Assembly (NCBI RefSeq): GCF_009827325.1
Contig: NZ_WTYC01000008.1
Span: 74,501 to 138,500 of the forward strand
Length of the DNA stretch: 64,000 nucleotides
Reading direction: 5' to 3'
Source of the DNA: Qipengyuania vulgaris
GTDB taxonomy: Bacteria > Pseudomonadota > Alphaproteobacteria > Sphingomonadales > Sphingomonadaceae
Part shown: in pieces, positions 34,573-41,874 of the stretch
Position numbering within the stretch: position 1 is the stretch's first letter
Layout of the letters: every line of letters begins with the position of its first letter
The notes under the pieces: model-generated
Database searches by the model: none
The model's input: the letters and a program-made list of their open reading frames with translations, nothing else
Told to the model about the DNA's origin: nothing
Program-made: the position numbers and the translations under genes

Positions 34573-34883
34573 CCTACAGTCCTCTCCCTAGGCCCCTCCC
34601 GAAGGAATGTCCGGCGGGGCCATTTGAAAATCCTCATGCGAGTCAGGAGATACGTGCCCCCTGCTTTGCTCCCTAAGTATGTCTCGCGATTGTCATACGC
34701 ATAGACGGCATACGTATACGCAGGTCGTGTGGAGCGCCGGCTTGATGCCGATCGGCAACAGGGAACGTTCACAGCCCAAAACCGGCACGAATCTGCGCAG
34801 AACCGCAACGGAAATTTGCTTTGGCTGAGGGCGCTGCCTAAGATCATCGGCAAGGGCCGCATTCGGTCCTTCCGGGGAGAGAC
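34573..34883. promoter_or_regulatory. Divergent control region with LacI-type site
   Basis: A 311-base gap between the TonB-receptor and lacI starts. It contains overlapping palindromes ATACGTAT (34710-34717) and CGTATACG (34713-34720), with a related GTCATACGCA at about 34692. CGTATACG recurs at 35928-35935 ahead of the MFS gene, which supports a shared operator for the LacI protein encoded between the two sites. Confidence 0.55.
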
Positions 34884-35921
34884 ATGGGACGCAAGCCTAC
34901 GGGACGGCCCACCAGCTTCGATATCGCTTACGCGGCCGGCGTCTCGCAGCCTACGGTCAGTCGCGCCTTGCGCGGAGACCGCGCAGTGAGTGAAAAGACG
35001 AGATCGAAGATCGAACAGATTGCGCGCGATCTCAATTATACCGTCGACAAGAACGCCTCTTCGCTTCGATCGCAACGGTCCAACACCATCGCCCTGCTGT
35101 TCTTTGAAGATCCGACGCCGGACGAAAGCATGATCAACCCTTTCTTCCTCGCGATGCTGGGATCAATCACGCGTGCCACGGCAGACCGGGGGCTCGACCT
35201 GCTGATTTCCTTCCAGCGGATGGAGGACGACTGGCACGTGCAGTACCAGGACAGCCACCGCGCCGATGGTCTCATCCTGCTAGGATATGGCGACTACACA
35301 AAATATCGGGAACGGATGGATCAACTGGCGCGTCAGGGTACGCATTTTGCGCGGTGGGGTTCGGTCTCTAGCGACAGCAGCGGGGTCACAGTCGGGACTG
35401 ACAATGTCGAGGCGGGGCGCCTGGCCGGCGAACACTTCTTGGCAGAAGGGCGCCGCAGGATTGCCTTTCTGGGCAATGCGGACGAGCACTATCCCGAATT
35501 CAATGGCCGATATTCGGGCTTGTGTTCGGCACTCATCGGCGCGGGTATCGAGCCTGATGACCGCCTCCAGTTCGATGCGCTCACCACCGAAGAAGAAGGG
35601 TGGGCCGCCGCGCGTGCGCTGCTTGAAAGCGGGCAGGAATTCGATGCAATTTTTGCTGCAAGCGATCTCATCGCGATCGGAGCGATGCGTGCGCTGTCCG
35701 AAGCGGGGCGCAGGGTCCCTGAAGATGTGGCGGTGGTCGGCTTCGACGATATTCCCTCGGCCAGCCTTACGACTCCGCCGCTTTCGACCGTCATGCAGGA
35801 TATCAGGGGAGCGGGCGAAGCGCTGGTCGAAACACTCCTCGCGCAGGTGGAAGGTCGGGACCTGCCGCCGCGCAGGTTACCGGGTCGGCTGATCGTTCGC
35901 GGCAGCAGCGTGCAGCGATAG
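34884..35921 (+). CDS. LacI-family transcriptional regulator (maltodextrin locus)
   Basis: This is a 345-residue sugar-responsive regulator. The helix-turn-helix is TSFDIAYAAGVSQPTVSRAL, the hinge region VDKNASSLRSQRS, and the ligand domain contains RIAFLGNADEHYPEFNGR, AIFAASDLIAIGAMRAL and VAVVGFDDIPSASL. A GGGGAGAG ribosome site precedes ATG 34884. It lies between the TonB-receptor operon (divergent) and the MFS/GH13 pair (same strand), both of which have CGTATACG near their promoters. It is therefore the likely local regulator of maltodextrin uptake. Confidence 0.92.
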   Translation: MGRKPTGRPTSFDIAYAAGVSQPTVSRALRGDRAVSEKTRSKIEQIARDLNYTVDKNASSLRSQRSNTIALLFFEDPTPDESMINPFFLAMLGSITRATADRGLDLLISFQRMEDDWHVQYQDSHRADGLILLGYGDYTKYRERMDQLARQGTHFARWGSVSSDSSGVTVGTDNVEAGRLAGEHFLAEGRRRIAFLGNADEHYPEFNGRYSGLCSALIGAGIEPDDRLQFDALTTEEEGWAAARALLESGQEFDAIFAASDLIAIGAMRALSEAGRRVPEDVAVVGFDDIPSASLTTPPLSTVMQDIRGAGEALVETLLAQVEGRDLPPRRLPGRLIVRGSSVQR

Positions 35922-35927
35922 CGTATT

Positions 35928-35935
35928 CGTATACG
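35928..35935. promoter_or_regulatory. CGTATACG palindrome upstream of MFS permease
   Basis: A perfect 8-base palindrome just after the lacI stop, matching the one at 34713-34720. Likely operator of the adjacent LacI protein for the permease/GH13 transcript. Confidence 0.5.
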
Positions 35936-36016
35936 TAGTGGCCTCGCGCTACTCTTCGTGCCAGCAACTGGCGGATGGGACCGGGCAGCAGATCCGGCCG
36001 GGACGAGGATATCTGT

Positions 36017-37549
36017 ATGGACGCTACCGCTAGCCAGAAGCCCCGGCAGGGCTTTGCCGGCCTCTGGAACATCAGCTTCGGCTTCTTCGGGATCCAGATC
36101 GGCTTCGCATTACAGAATGCAAACATGAGCCGCGTATTCCAGACCCTGGGCTCGAGTATCGATGACCTTCCTGCCCTGTGGGTAGCCGCGCCGCTGACCG
36201 GCCTGATCGTCCAACCTATAATCGGTCACATGTCGGACCGGACCTGGAACCGTCTGGGCCGCCGCCGTCCTTATTTCCTTACCGGTGCGATCTTCGCTGC
36301 CTTGTCGCTGTTCCTGATGCCGCTCAGCCCTGCGTTTGGCGCCCCGCTATTGTTCGCTGCGGCGATGCTCTGGATGCTCGATGCGTCGCTGAATGTTTCC
36401 ATGGAGCCGTTTCGCGCCTTTGTCGGCGATATGCTTCGCACCGACCAGCACAGCGCAGGTTATGCCGTCCAGACCGCTTTCATCGGAGCTGGCGCTGTTG
36501 TTGGCTCGATTTTCCCTTGGTTTCTCCAACAGCTTGGAGTGAGCAATGTTGCGGCGGATGGCGGACTGCCCGACACTGTGAAGTGGAGCTTCTGGGGCGG
36601 GGCAATTGCCCTCTTCGCTGCTGTGCTGTGGACCATCGTGACGACCCGCGAATATTCGCCAGAGCAAATGGCGTCCTTCGGCGGTCACACGCTCGAGGAG
36701 ACCGGACAGCCCGTACGTGCGCTGGCAGCAAAGACCTATCTTTCCAGCTCACTTTGGATTGCCGCGGGCCTCGGGGTGATTGTGCTGGTCCAGTCGCTGG
36801 AATTGCAGAAGGAAATGCTCCTGCTCGGTGCCTTGCTGGGGGTTTACGGCCTGCTCAGCGCAATTGCGATTTCGATGGCCAAGCAGGGAAAATCCACCAA
36901 CATGCTATCCAGCATCGTAGGTGACTTCGCAGGTATGCCGGAAGTGATGAAGCGGCTCGCACTGGTCCAGTTCTTCAGCTGGTCGGCGCTGTTCATCATG
37001 TGGATCAACACCACGCCGGTGGTCACGCAATACGTCTTCGGGAGCACCGATACGGCGAGCGCCGCTTACAATGAAGGTGCGAATTGGGTGAATGTGCTCT
37101 TTACGGTCTACAATGGTGTGGCCGCGGTTTCCGCACTGGCATTGCTTCCGATTCTAAGCCGCAAGGTGGGGCAGGTCATGACCCATTCGATCTGCCTGAC
37201 GCTCGGCGCGCTCGGCTTTCTGATGTTCTTCTTCGTTCGCGACGCACAGTCGCTGTTGCTCGCAGAAATCGGCATCGGCATCGCCTGGGCCAGCATTCTT
37301 GCCATGCCCTATGCCATTCTCGCTTCGAACCTGCCGCAGGCGAAGCTTGGCATCTACATGGGGCTATTCAACATCTTCATCGTCGTGCCGCAATTGCTGG
37401 TGGCAACGGTCATGGGTCAGATCATGCTCTGGCTGTTTCCCGGCGAGCCGATCTGGACGATGCTCTTCGCAGCTGGATCGTGGATCGTCGCCGCTCTCGC
37501 AATGCAGCGGGTCAAGGCCGCCATTCCGCAGGAGAATGCACATGCGTAA
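36017..37549 (+). CDS. MFS sugar (maltose/sucrose-type) permease
   Basis: This is a 12-TM inner-membrane symporter of the SLC45/GPH-like sugar branch of the MFS. WNISFGFFGIQIGFALQNANMSRVFQTLG and MSDRTWNRLGRRRPYFLTGA are typical of maltose/sucrose permeases in this lineage. The start at ATG 36017 (MDATASQKP) gives 510 residues; a longer frame from 35975 adds 14 polar residues and is less likely. It would carry maltose or short maltodextrins, made in the periplasm, to the cytoplasmic GH13 alpha-glucosidase. Its stop lies 8 bases inside the following GH13 gene. Confidence 0.85.
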   Translation: MDATASQKPRQGFAGLWNISFGFFGIQIGFALQNANMSRVFQTLGSSIDDLPALWVAAPLTGLIVQPIIGHMSDRTWNRLGRRRPYFLTGAIFAALSLFLMPLSPAFGAPLLFAAAMLWMLDASLNVSMEPFRAFVGDMLRTDQHSAGYAVQTAFIGAGAVVGSIFPWFLQQLGVSNVAADGGLPDTVKWSFWGGAIALFAAVLWTIVTTREYSPEQMASFGGHTLEETGQPVRALAAKTYLSSSLWIAAGLGVIVLVQSLELQKEMLLLGALLGVYGLLSAIAISMAKQGKSTNMLSSIVGDFAGMPEVMKRLALVQFFSWSALFIMWINTTPVVTQYVFGSTDTASAAYNEGANWVNVLFTVYNGVAAVSALALLPILSRKVGQVMTHSICLTLGALGFLMFFFVRDAQSLLLAEIGIGIAWASILAMPYAILASNLPQAKLGIYMGLFNIFIVVPQLLVATVMGQIMLWLFPGEPIWTMLFAAGSWIVAALAMQRVKAAIPQENAHA

Positions 37550-38942
37550 GCTCCTCACTACTACCGCCGCTCTCGCATTCCTTGCTGGCTGCGCACAGAC
37601 CGGTGAGGCCCCGGTTGCATCGGCTTCTTCATCGCCATGGAAACCGCAGAGCAAGGTGAGCATCCAGCATCCGGAGTGGTCACGCGATGCCGTGCTCTAC
37701 CAGATTAACACTCGCCAGTTTACCGAGGAAGGCACGTTCAGGGCTGCGCAGCAAGAACTACCCCGGCTGAAGGATTTGGGAGTCGATATCCTCTGGCTCA
37801 TGCCGATCCATCCGATCGGGTTGGAAAATCGCAAGGGTACGCTCGGCAGTCCCTATTCGGTTCAGGATTATTACGCTGTGAACCCCGAGTTCGGGACAGA
37901 GGAGGACTTTCGCGCCTTCCTTGATGCTGCGCACGAACAGGGCTTCAAGGTCATACTGGACCTCGTCGCCAATCATACCGCATGGGATAACGATCTCGCG
38001 AAACAGCATCCTGAATGGTACGAGAAAGATTGGAAGGGTGCGTTCCGCCCCACGCCATGGTGGGACTGGTCCGACATCATAGATCTCGACTGGTCGCAGC
38101 CCGGCGTGCGTGAGCATGTCGGCGGCGCGATGGAATATTGGGTGCGCGAATTCGGGGTGGATGGCTATCGCGCCGATGTAGCCGGCTATGTTCCGCTAGA
38201 TTTCTGGGAGACGATGCGGGCTCGTCTCGAAGCGATCCGTCCCGTGTTCATGCTTGGCGAGGTACAGCAGACTGCCTTCCACTTCGGCGCTTTCGATGCC
38301 ACCTATGCTTGGGACTGGCACAACACCTCTAAGAATGTCGCGCAGGGCAAGGGCAATGCCACCAGCTTCTATGGCTATTACGCCGAGAACGAAAGCCTAT
38401 GGCCACGCGACGCGATGCGTATGACCTACATCGAAAACCACGACAGCAATGCGTGGGAAGGTACGATGGATGAGAATTACGGTCCGGCGTTGGAAGCGAT
38501 GACCGCGTTGTCGTTCGCTGGCGAAGGCTTGCCGCTGATCCACAATGGCATGGAGGCCTGCAACGCCAAGCGGCTCGCGTTCTTCGAGCGCGACCCGATC
38601 GATTGGAATCAGAGTGCAAACTGCGCCTATGGAGACCTGCTGAAGGCTTTAATTGTTTTCCGCGAGACCAACTCCGCGCTCGCCAACGGCCATTGGGGTG
38701 GCCGAATGCAAAAGGTGGAAACCGACCGCCCCGAAAGAGTGTTTGCATGGGTGCGCAGGAACCACGAAAACAAGGTTGTGGCGTTCTTCAACTTCAGTGA
38801 AGAACCGGTCACGATCAGGCTCAAGAGCAAGCTAGCCAATGGCACTTACATTCGATTCAAGACCAATGAATCGGTAACCTTGCGGGCGGGCGAGAATCTC
38901 GACCTGCCAGCTTGGGGGTACCTTCTGTTGGCCGACGATTAA
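37542..38942 (+). CDS. GH13 alpha-amylase-family lipoprotein
   Basis: This is a second membrane-anchored GH13 enzyme, 466 residues. The start ATG 37542 follows AGGAG and overlaps the permease end by 8 bases; it gives a lipoprotein signal (MRKLLTTTAALAFLAGC, Cys17). GH13 regions are intact: LDLVANHTAWD (I), VDGYRADVAGYVP with the nucleophile Asp (II), MLGEVQQ with the acid Glu (III) and IENHDSNAWEG (IV). INTRQFTEEGTF and MPIHPIGLENRKG are seen in GH13 enzymes that act on short dextrins. The exact specificity cannot be read off. Confidence 0.9.
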   Translation: MRKLLTTTAALAFLAGCAQTGEAPVASASSSPWKPQSKVSIQHPEWSRDAVLYQINTRQFTEEGTFRAAQQELPRLKDLGVDILWLMPIHPIGLENRKGTLGSPYSVQDYYAVNPEFGTEEDFRAFLDAAHEQGFKVILDLVANHTAWDNDLAKQHPEWYEKDWKGAFRPTPWWDWSDIIDLDWSQPGVREHVGGAMEYWVREFGVDGYRADVAGYVPLDFWETMRARLEAIRPVFMLGEVQQTAFHFGAFDATYAWDWHNTSKNVAQGKGNATSFYGYYAENESLWPRDAMRMTYIENHDSNAWEGTMDENYGPALEAMTALSFAGEGLPLIHNGMEACNAKRLAFFERDPIDWNQSANCAYGDLLKALIVFRETNSALANGHWGGRMQKVETDRPERVFAWVRRNHENKVVAFFNFSEEPVTIRLKSKLANGTYIRFKTNESVTLRAGENLDLPAWGYLLLADD

Positions 38943-39193
38943 CGGCCCATCAGAGGCAAAAGCCTGCAAAGCCGGAAACTTGCTCCCGGATCCACTCAGG
39001 CCCAGTACTCTTAAGGGAGTGCATCAACAGTCCGGACCTAGCACTGCACCCGGGCCACTGCTTGCTGCGGGTCTCTGGGGAGCCGCTTGCCCTAGAACCA
39101 AGCTTAGATGACATCCACAGCTAGCCGCGCGGGATAGGTGGGTAATTGGCGACGCAACTTGGCTTAACATCCGCACTCTGCATTTCTTATATT

Positions 39194-39225
39194 GAAAGCT
39201 GACCTACCGCTTACGGCCCCAGCAG
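39194..39225 (+). repeat. Dispersed intergenic repeat, copy 3
   Basis: GAAAGCTGACCTACCGCTTA then CGGCCCC. It shares AGCTGAC and CCGCTTACGGCCCC with the copies at 12021, 17918 and 53478. Confidence 0.6.
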
Positions 39226-39244
39226 CGACATCCCAGTCGTTCCG

Positions 39245-39268
39245 TCCTCGGCCAATTCTGGCCGAGGA
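39245..39268 (+). promoter_or_regulatory. Perfect hairpin overlapping the recombinase ribosome site
   Basis: TCCTCGGCCA (39245-39254), loop ATTC, TGGCCGAGGA (39259-39268). The 3' arm contains most of the GAGGAG Shine-Dalgarno sequence (39265-39270) of the recombinase start at 39277. In mRNA it would hide the ribosome site. Confidence 0.55.
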
Positions 39269-39276
39269 GAAAGGCA

Positions 39277-39909
39277 ATGGGATACTCACGATTTGATACA
39301 ATCACGCGACATCGTCCTGCATGGAATGCTGGTAAAAATGTGGGAACGAAGCGTCCGCTGACGCAGAAGCAGATCTGGGCCATTCGCTTTCATCTCGATC
39401 GCGAAGGACGATTGAGGGACAAGGCCCTCTTCGATCTCGCCATCGACAGTAAGCTGCGCGGATGCGATTTGGTGAAGATCAAGATCGGTGACGTTGTTGC
39501 AGGCGCCGATATCCGCAATCGGGCTACTGTCATTCAGCAGAAGACAAACCGACCGGTGCAATTCGAGCTGACTGTCGATGTTCGAGCCACACTGCTAGCG
39601 TGGCTGGAAAGGCGAGGCGGCTCAACAAGCGACTATCTGTTCCCGAGCCGTGTGGACCACGCCGGCCATATGAGTACGCGGCAATATGCACGCCTGGTCG
39701 ATGAATGGGTGACAGCGATCGGGCTGCGCAAGGCAGAATATGGGACGCACTCACTTCGGCGGACGAAGGCGGCGATGATCTATCGCGCGACGGGCAATAT
39801 TCGAGCTATCCAGATCCTGCTCGGCCATACAAAGATCGAGAACACGGTGCGGTATCTCGGCGTCGATGTCGAAGACGCCTTACTTCTGGCAGAGCGCACG
39901 GAAATCTGA
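39277..39909 (+). CDS. Small tyrosine recombinase/integrase (catalytic domain only)
   Basis: This is a 210-residue site-specific recombinase lacking the usual N-terminal DNA-binding (SAM-like) domain, the same compact build as FimB/FimE invertases. Catalytic features are present: the first Arg in DSKLRGCDL, an upstream Lys in the beta-hairpin (QQKTNRPV), THSLRRTKAAMI with His and Arg, LLGHTKIENT and the nucleophile Tyr in VRYLGVD. No phage or transposon genes surround it. It is flanked by members of the dispersed repeat family on both sides, and a hairpin overlaps its ribosome site. It could be a housekeeping-like lone integrase or a remnant of an element. Confidence 0.85.
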   Translation: MGYSRFDTITRHRPAWNAGKNVGTKRPLTQKQIWAIRFHLDREGRLRDKALFDLAIDSKLRGCDLVKIKIGDVVAGADIRNRATVIQQKTNRPVQFELTVDVRATLLAWLERRGGSTSDYLFPSRVDHAGHMSTRQYARLVDEWVTAIGLRKAEYGTHSLRRTKAAMIYRATGNIRAIQILLGHTKIENTVRYLGVDVEDALLLAERTEI

Positions 39910-40207
39910 CCAGACCTGCGGTCGGTTGGCTAAGCCGACCGGCCGCTTCTGGCCAGCGAGAAGAGCGACGTTACGGCGAATGTGGGGTGGGAAGCTTCCG
40001 TTCCGCTTTTAGGAGGCTAAGCCGCGATAGCTGCCGTCGAGGCGAGTACCAGACTCCGGCAGCAACGCGCCTCCTTCTCGGTCATTCGAAGCCTTTTCGC
40101 TATCGCTCAAAAGCGGACATCAAATCAGGTTCATGCAGACCGATGGGAATGGTGGCAGGCGCGAGACGTAGTGCCATCCTCTTTGATGCCAAGCCGCCCA
40201 TACTGCC
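39910..40207. other. Intergenic region rich in repeat-family modules
   Basis: A gap of 298 bases between the recombinase and the lipoprotein operon end. It holds a hairpin (39919-39941), AAGCTTCCGTTCCGCTTTT (39992-40010), TCGGTCATTCGAAG (40078-40091) and AAAAGCGGACAT (40109-40120). The last three look like modules and reverse complements of the dispersed repeat family. Confidence 0.5.
39919..39941 (+). terminator. Hairpin after the recombinase gene
   Basis: CGGTCGG (39919-39925) and CCGACCG (39935-39941), 7-bp stem with a 9-nt loop, 10 bases past the recombinase stop. No long T run follows. Confidence 0.4.
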
Positions 40208-41041
40208 TCAGAATCCCCAGAACCGGTTGCAGTCGATTGGGTCGAGGCCTGGATCGCGCAGGCGCCTATCGGCATCCCGCTGCGCCCGCTCCATGGCGCA
40301 GGCATTGGCGCGCCGCAGGATTTGCGGATCGGTCGCGCCGCTGCGTTCGCCATAGCGACGCAGGGCAGGATTGAAGCGTTCGGGCGAGGCGAATGGATTG
40401 CTGACGGTCGTTACGCTCACGACCTTGTGGTCCCCGCAGGCTTCAGCCAATGCCGGATCGGGATCGGAAGGTTCGCCATACCAACCTGTTTCTGCGGTCA
40501 GCCCCACACGCACGTTGCCCATCGTATTAGGTTCGTAACGCGATCCGAACGCAAGGTATCCTTCCTCATCTACGACAAGCGCGGTGGAGTATGGAAACTG
40601 CACCAGGGGATCGTCATCCCCTTTGCGGTCCAGGAAGAAGCACCCATCACGCAAAACGATTGTATGTTGGCTGCCTAGGTCGAGCACGGCGCCCGCCGGC
40701 TCTCGATCCTGCGGGAACGCCCTGATATAGTAGGATAGCTCTGCCGGCATCGCAGGGCGAGCGATTTGCGGCTCTGCTTCAATCGGATCGGGCGGCCATT
40801 TTTTGTCGAGATTAGTAAATGGCGGTGGCAAAGGCGCTTCGAGGATCGTGAGGCGGCCGCTCCGCTCTTGTAGGGCACCTGTCGGGATAGGCGCAGGCTC
40901 GATACACGCAGCTTCGGCATTGCCGGATTGCATGACGATACGCCCATTCTCGTCAAAGGCGCAAAGCGGCTGTTCCGGCTCGGATTTCGAGCAGGCTACA
41001 GCGAGCACGAGGAGAGGTAGCAAAAGGTAAACCCGCTTCAT
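40208..41041 (-). CDS. Lipoprotein with RDGC domain (last gene of serpin operon)
   Basis: Not a recognised family. The 277-residue product has a lipoprotein signal (LVLAVAC, Cys17) and one copy of the cysteine domain shared in this operon: IVLRDGCFFLDRKGDDDPLVQFP at residues 128-150, GYLAFGS at 161-167, ACGDHKVVSV at 201-210. A tail motif, RRANAC (243-248), also occurs in the first protein of the operon (residues 346-351). It lacks the N-terminal RYTSDP domain of its larger relatives. The start overlaps the previous gene as ATGA. An envelope location is inferred from the lipobox; the function is unknown. Confidence 0.8.
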   Translation of the reverse strand: MKRVYLLLPLLVLAVACSKSEPEQPLCAFDENGRIVMQSGNAEAACIEPAPIPTGALQERSGRLTILEAPLPPPFTNLDKKWPPDPIEAEPQIARPAMPAELSYYIRAFPQDREPAGAVLDLGSQHTIVLRDGCFFLDRKGDDDPLVQFPYSTALVVDEEGYLAFGSRYEPNTMGNVRVGLTAETGWYGEPSDPDPALAEACGDHKVVSVTTVSNPFASPERFNPALRRYGERSGATDPQILRRANACAMERAQRDADRRLRDPGLDPIDCNRFWGF

Positions 41042-41874
41042 CGCGCCCTGTCTCCCGCAAGAACGTGGTCCCCGCCTGCAATAATCAACTCGCCGTTCGG
41101 ACCGACGAGGTAACGCGGCCCTGACCGCATGAGGTCGGCGAATGCATCATCAAGGGCAACATAGTCACCCCGGCAATTCTGTTCGGTGCTGGCGATTTCA
41201 TCACCGACGATCAGGCGTCCATCGCCAGTTTCATATGTGCCAAACAGCGTGGCGCATGATGCAAGCCCCTGCCATGTGTCCGAGGCAAAACGCAGATGCC
41301 GTTCGTCAGGACTGGAACTGGCGGTTTCGCCGTCGATCGTGCGGATTACCCATTCCGTGTCGGCCAGCGCCTGGCCCGGCGGATTTGCGACGGGAATACG
41401 CATCGGGTCTGGCGAGCGGCTTTGGCCGGTTTCACTGTCCATGCGGGTGAGTTCGATGAAATGATCGTGGGAGCGCAGGCGCAGTGTATCCCCGGACAGG
41501 CGGACCTTAGGATAGGCGCGGAACAGCTCGGCAATCGATTCTTCCCAATCGCCCACGCGCCCCGGGCAGGCCATCGCATCACCGCCCCAGCTGTGCACTG
41601 CAATCCGCCCGTCGGCGTACAGGGCCGTGCCGCCGAAGGCGTTGCAGCCGACGGAGCCGCCCGCCGCATCGGCCGAGAAGGCCAGATATGGCGCCGGCTC
41701 CGACACCGGCAGAGCCTCGCCGCCGATCCGCACGATCCGCCAGCTTCCCTCGACCACTGCCAGGTCAGAGATGGTGGCCGCCGATCGATTATCCGCCGGA
41801 TCGGCCGCCTGACCGTCGGATGTCGGATGGCAGGCGCAAAGGGCTGCCGCCAGGAGCAGCGCGAAACGTCTCAT
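41038..41874 (-). CDS. Lipoprotein with two META/HslJ-like domains
   Basis: This is a 278-residue product with a lipoprotein signal (LLLAAALCAC, lipobox Cys about residue 15). Two tandem repeats resemble the META/HslJ fold: VEGSWRIVRIGGEALP followed by GGSVGCNAFGG, and LADTEWVIRTIDGETA followed by GLASCATLFGTYE. HslJ-type proteins are periplasmic or outer-membrane lipoproteins linked to stress tolerance, without a known enzymatic activity. The start ATG 41874 overlaps the stop of the previous gene; a longer frame to 42189 is a shadow. It is joined to its downstream neighbour by an ATGA overlap. The role in the operon is unknown. Confidence 0.8.
   Translation of the reverse strand: MRRFALLLAAALCACHPTSDGQAADPADNRSAATISDLAVVEGSWRIVRIGGEALPVSEPAPYLAFSADAAGGSVGCNAFGGTALYADGRIAVHSWGGDAMACPGRVGDWEESIAELFRAYPKVRLSGDTLRLRSHDHFIELTRMDSETGQSRSPDPMRIPVANPPGQALADTEWVIRTIDGETASSSPDERHLRFASDTWQGLASCATLFGTYETGDGRLIVGDEIASTEQNCRGDYVALDDAFADLMRSGPRYLVGPNGELIIAGGDHVLAGDRAR

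Larger units (their letters stand above)
38943..39276. other. Intergenic region before the tyrosine recombinase gene
   Basis: A 334-base gap. The first 240 bases show nothing I can support. The last part holds a repeat copy (39194-39225) and a hairpin (39245-39268) that reaches into the recombinase ribosome site. Confidence 0.5.
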
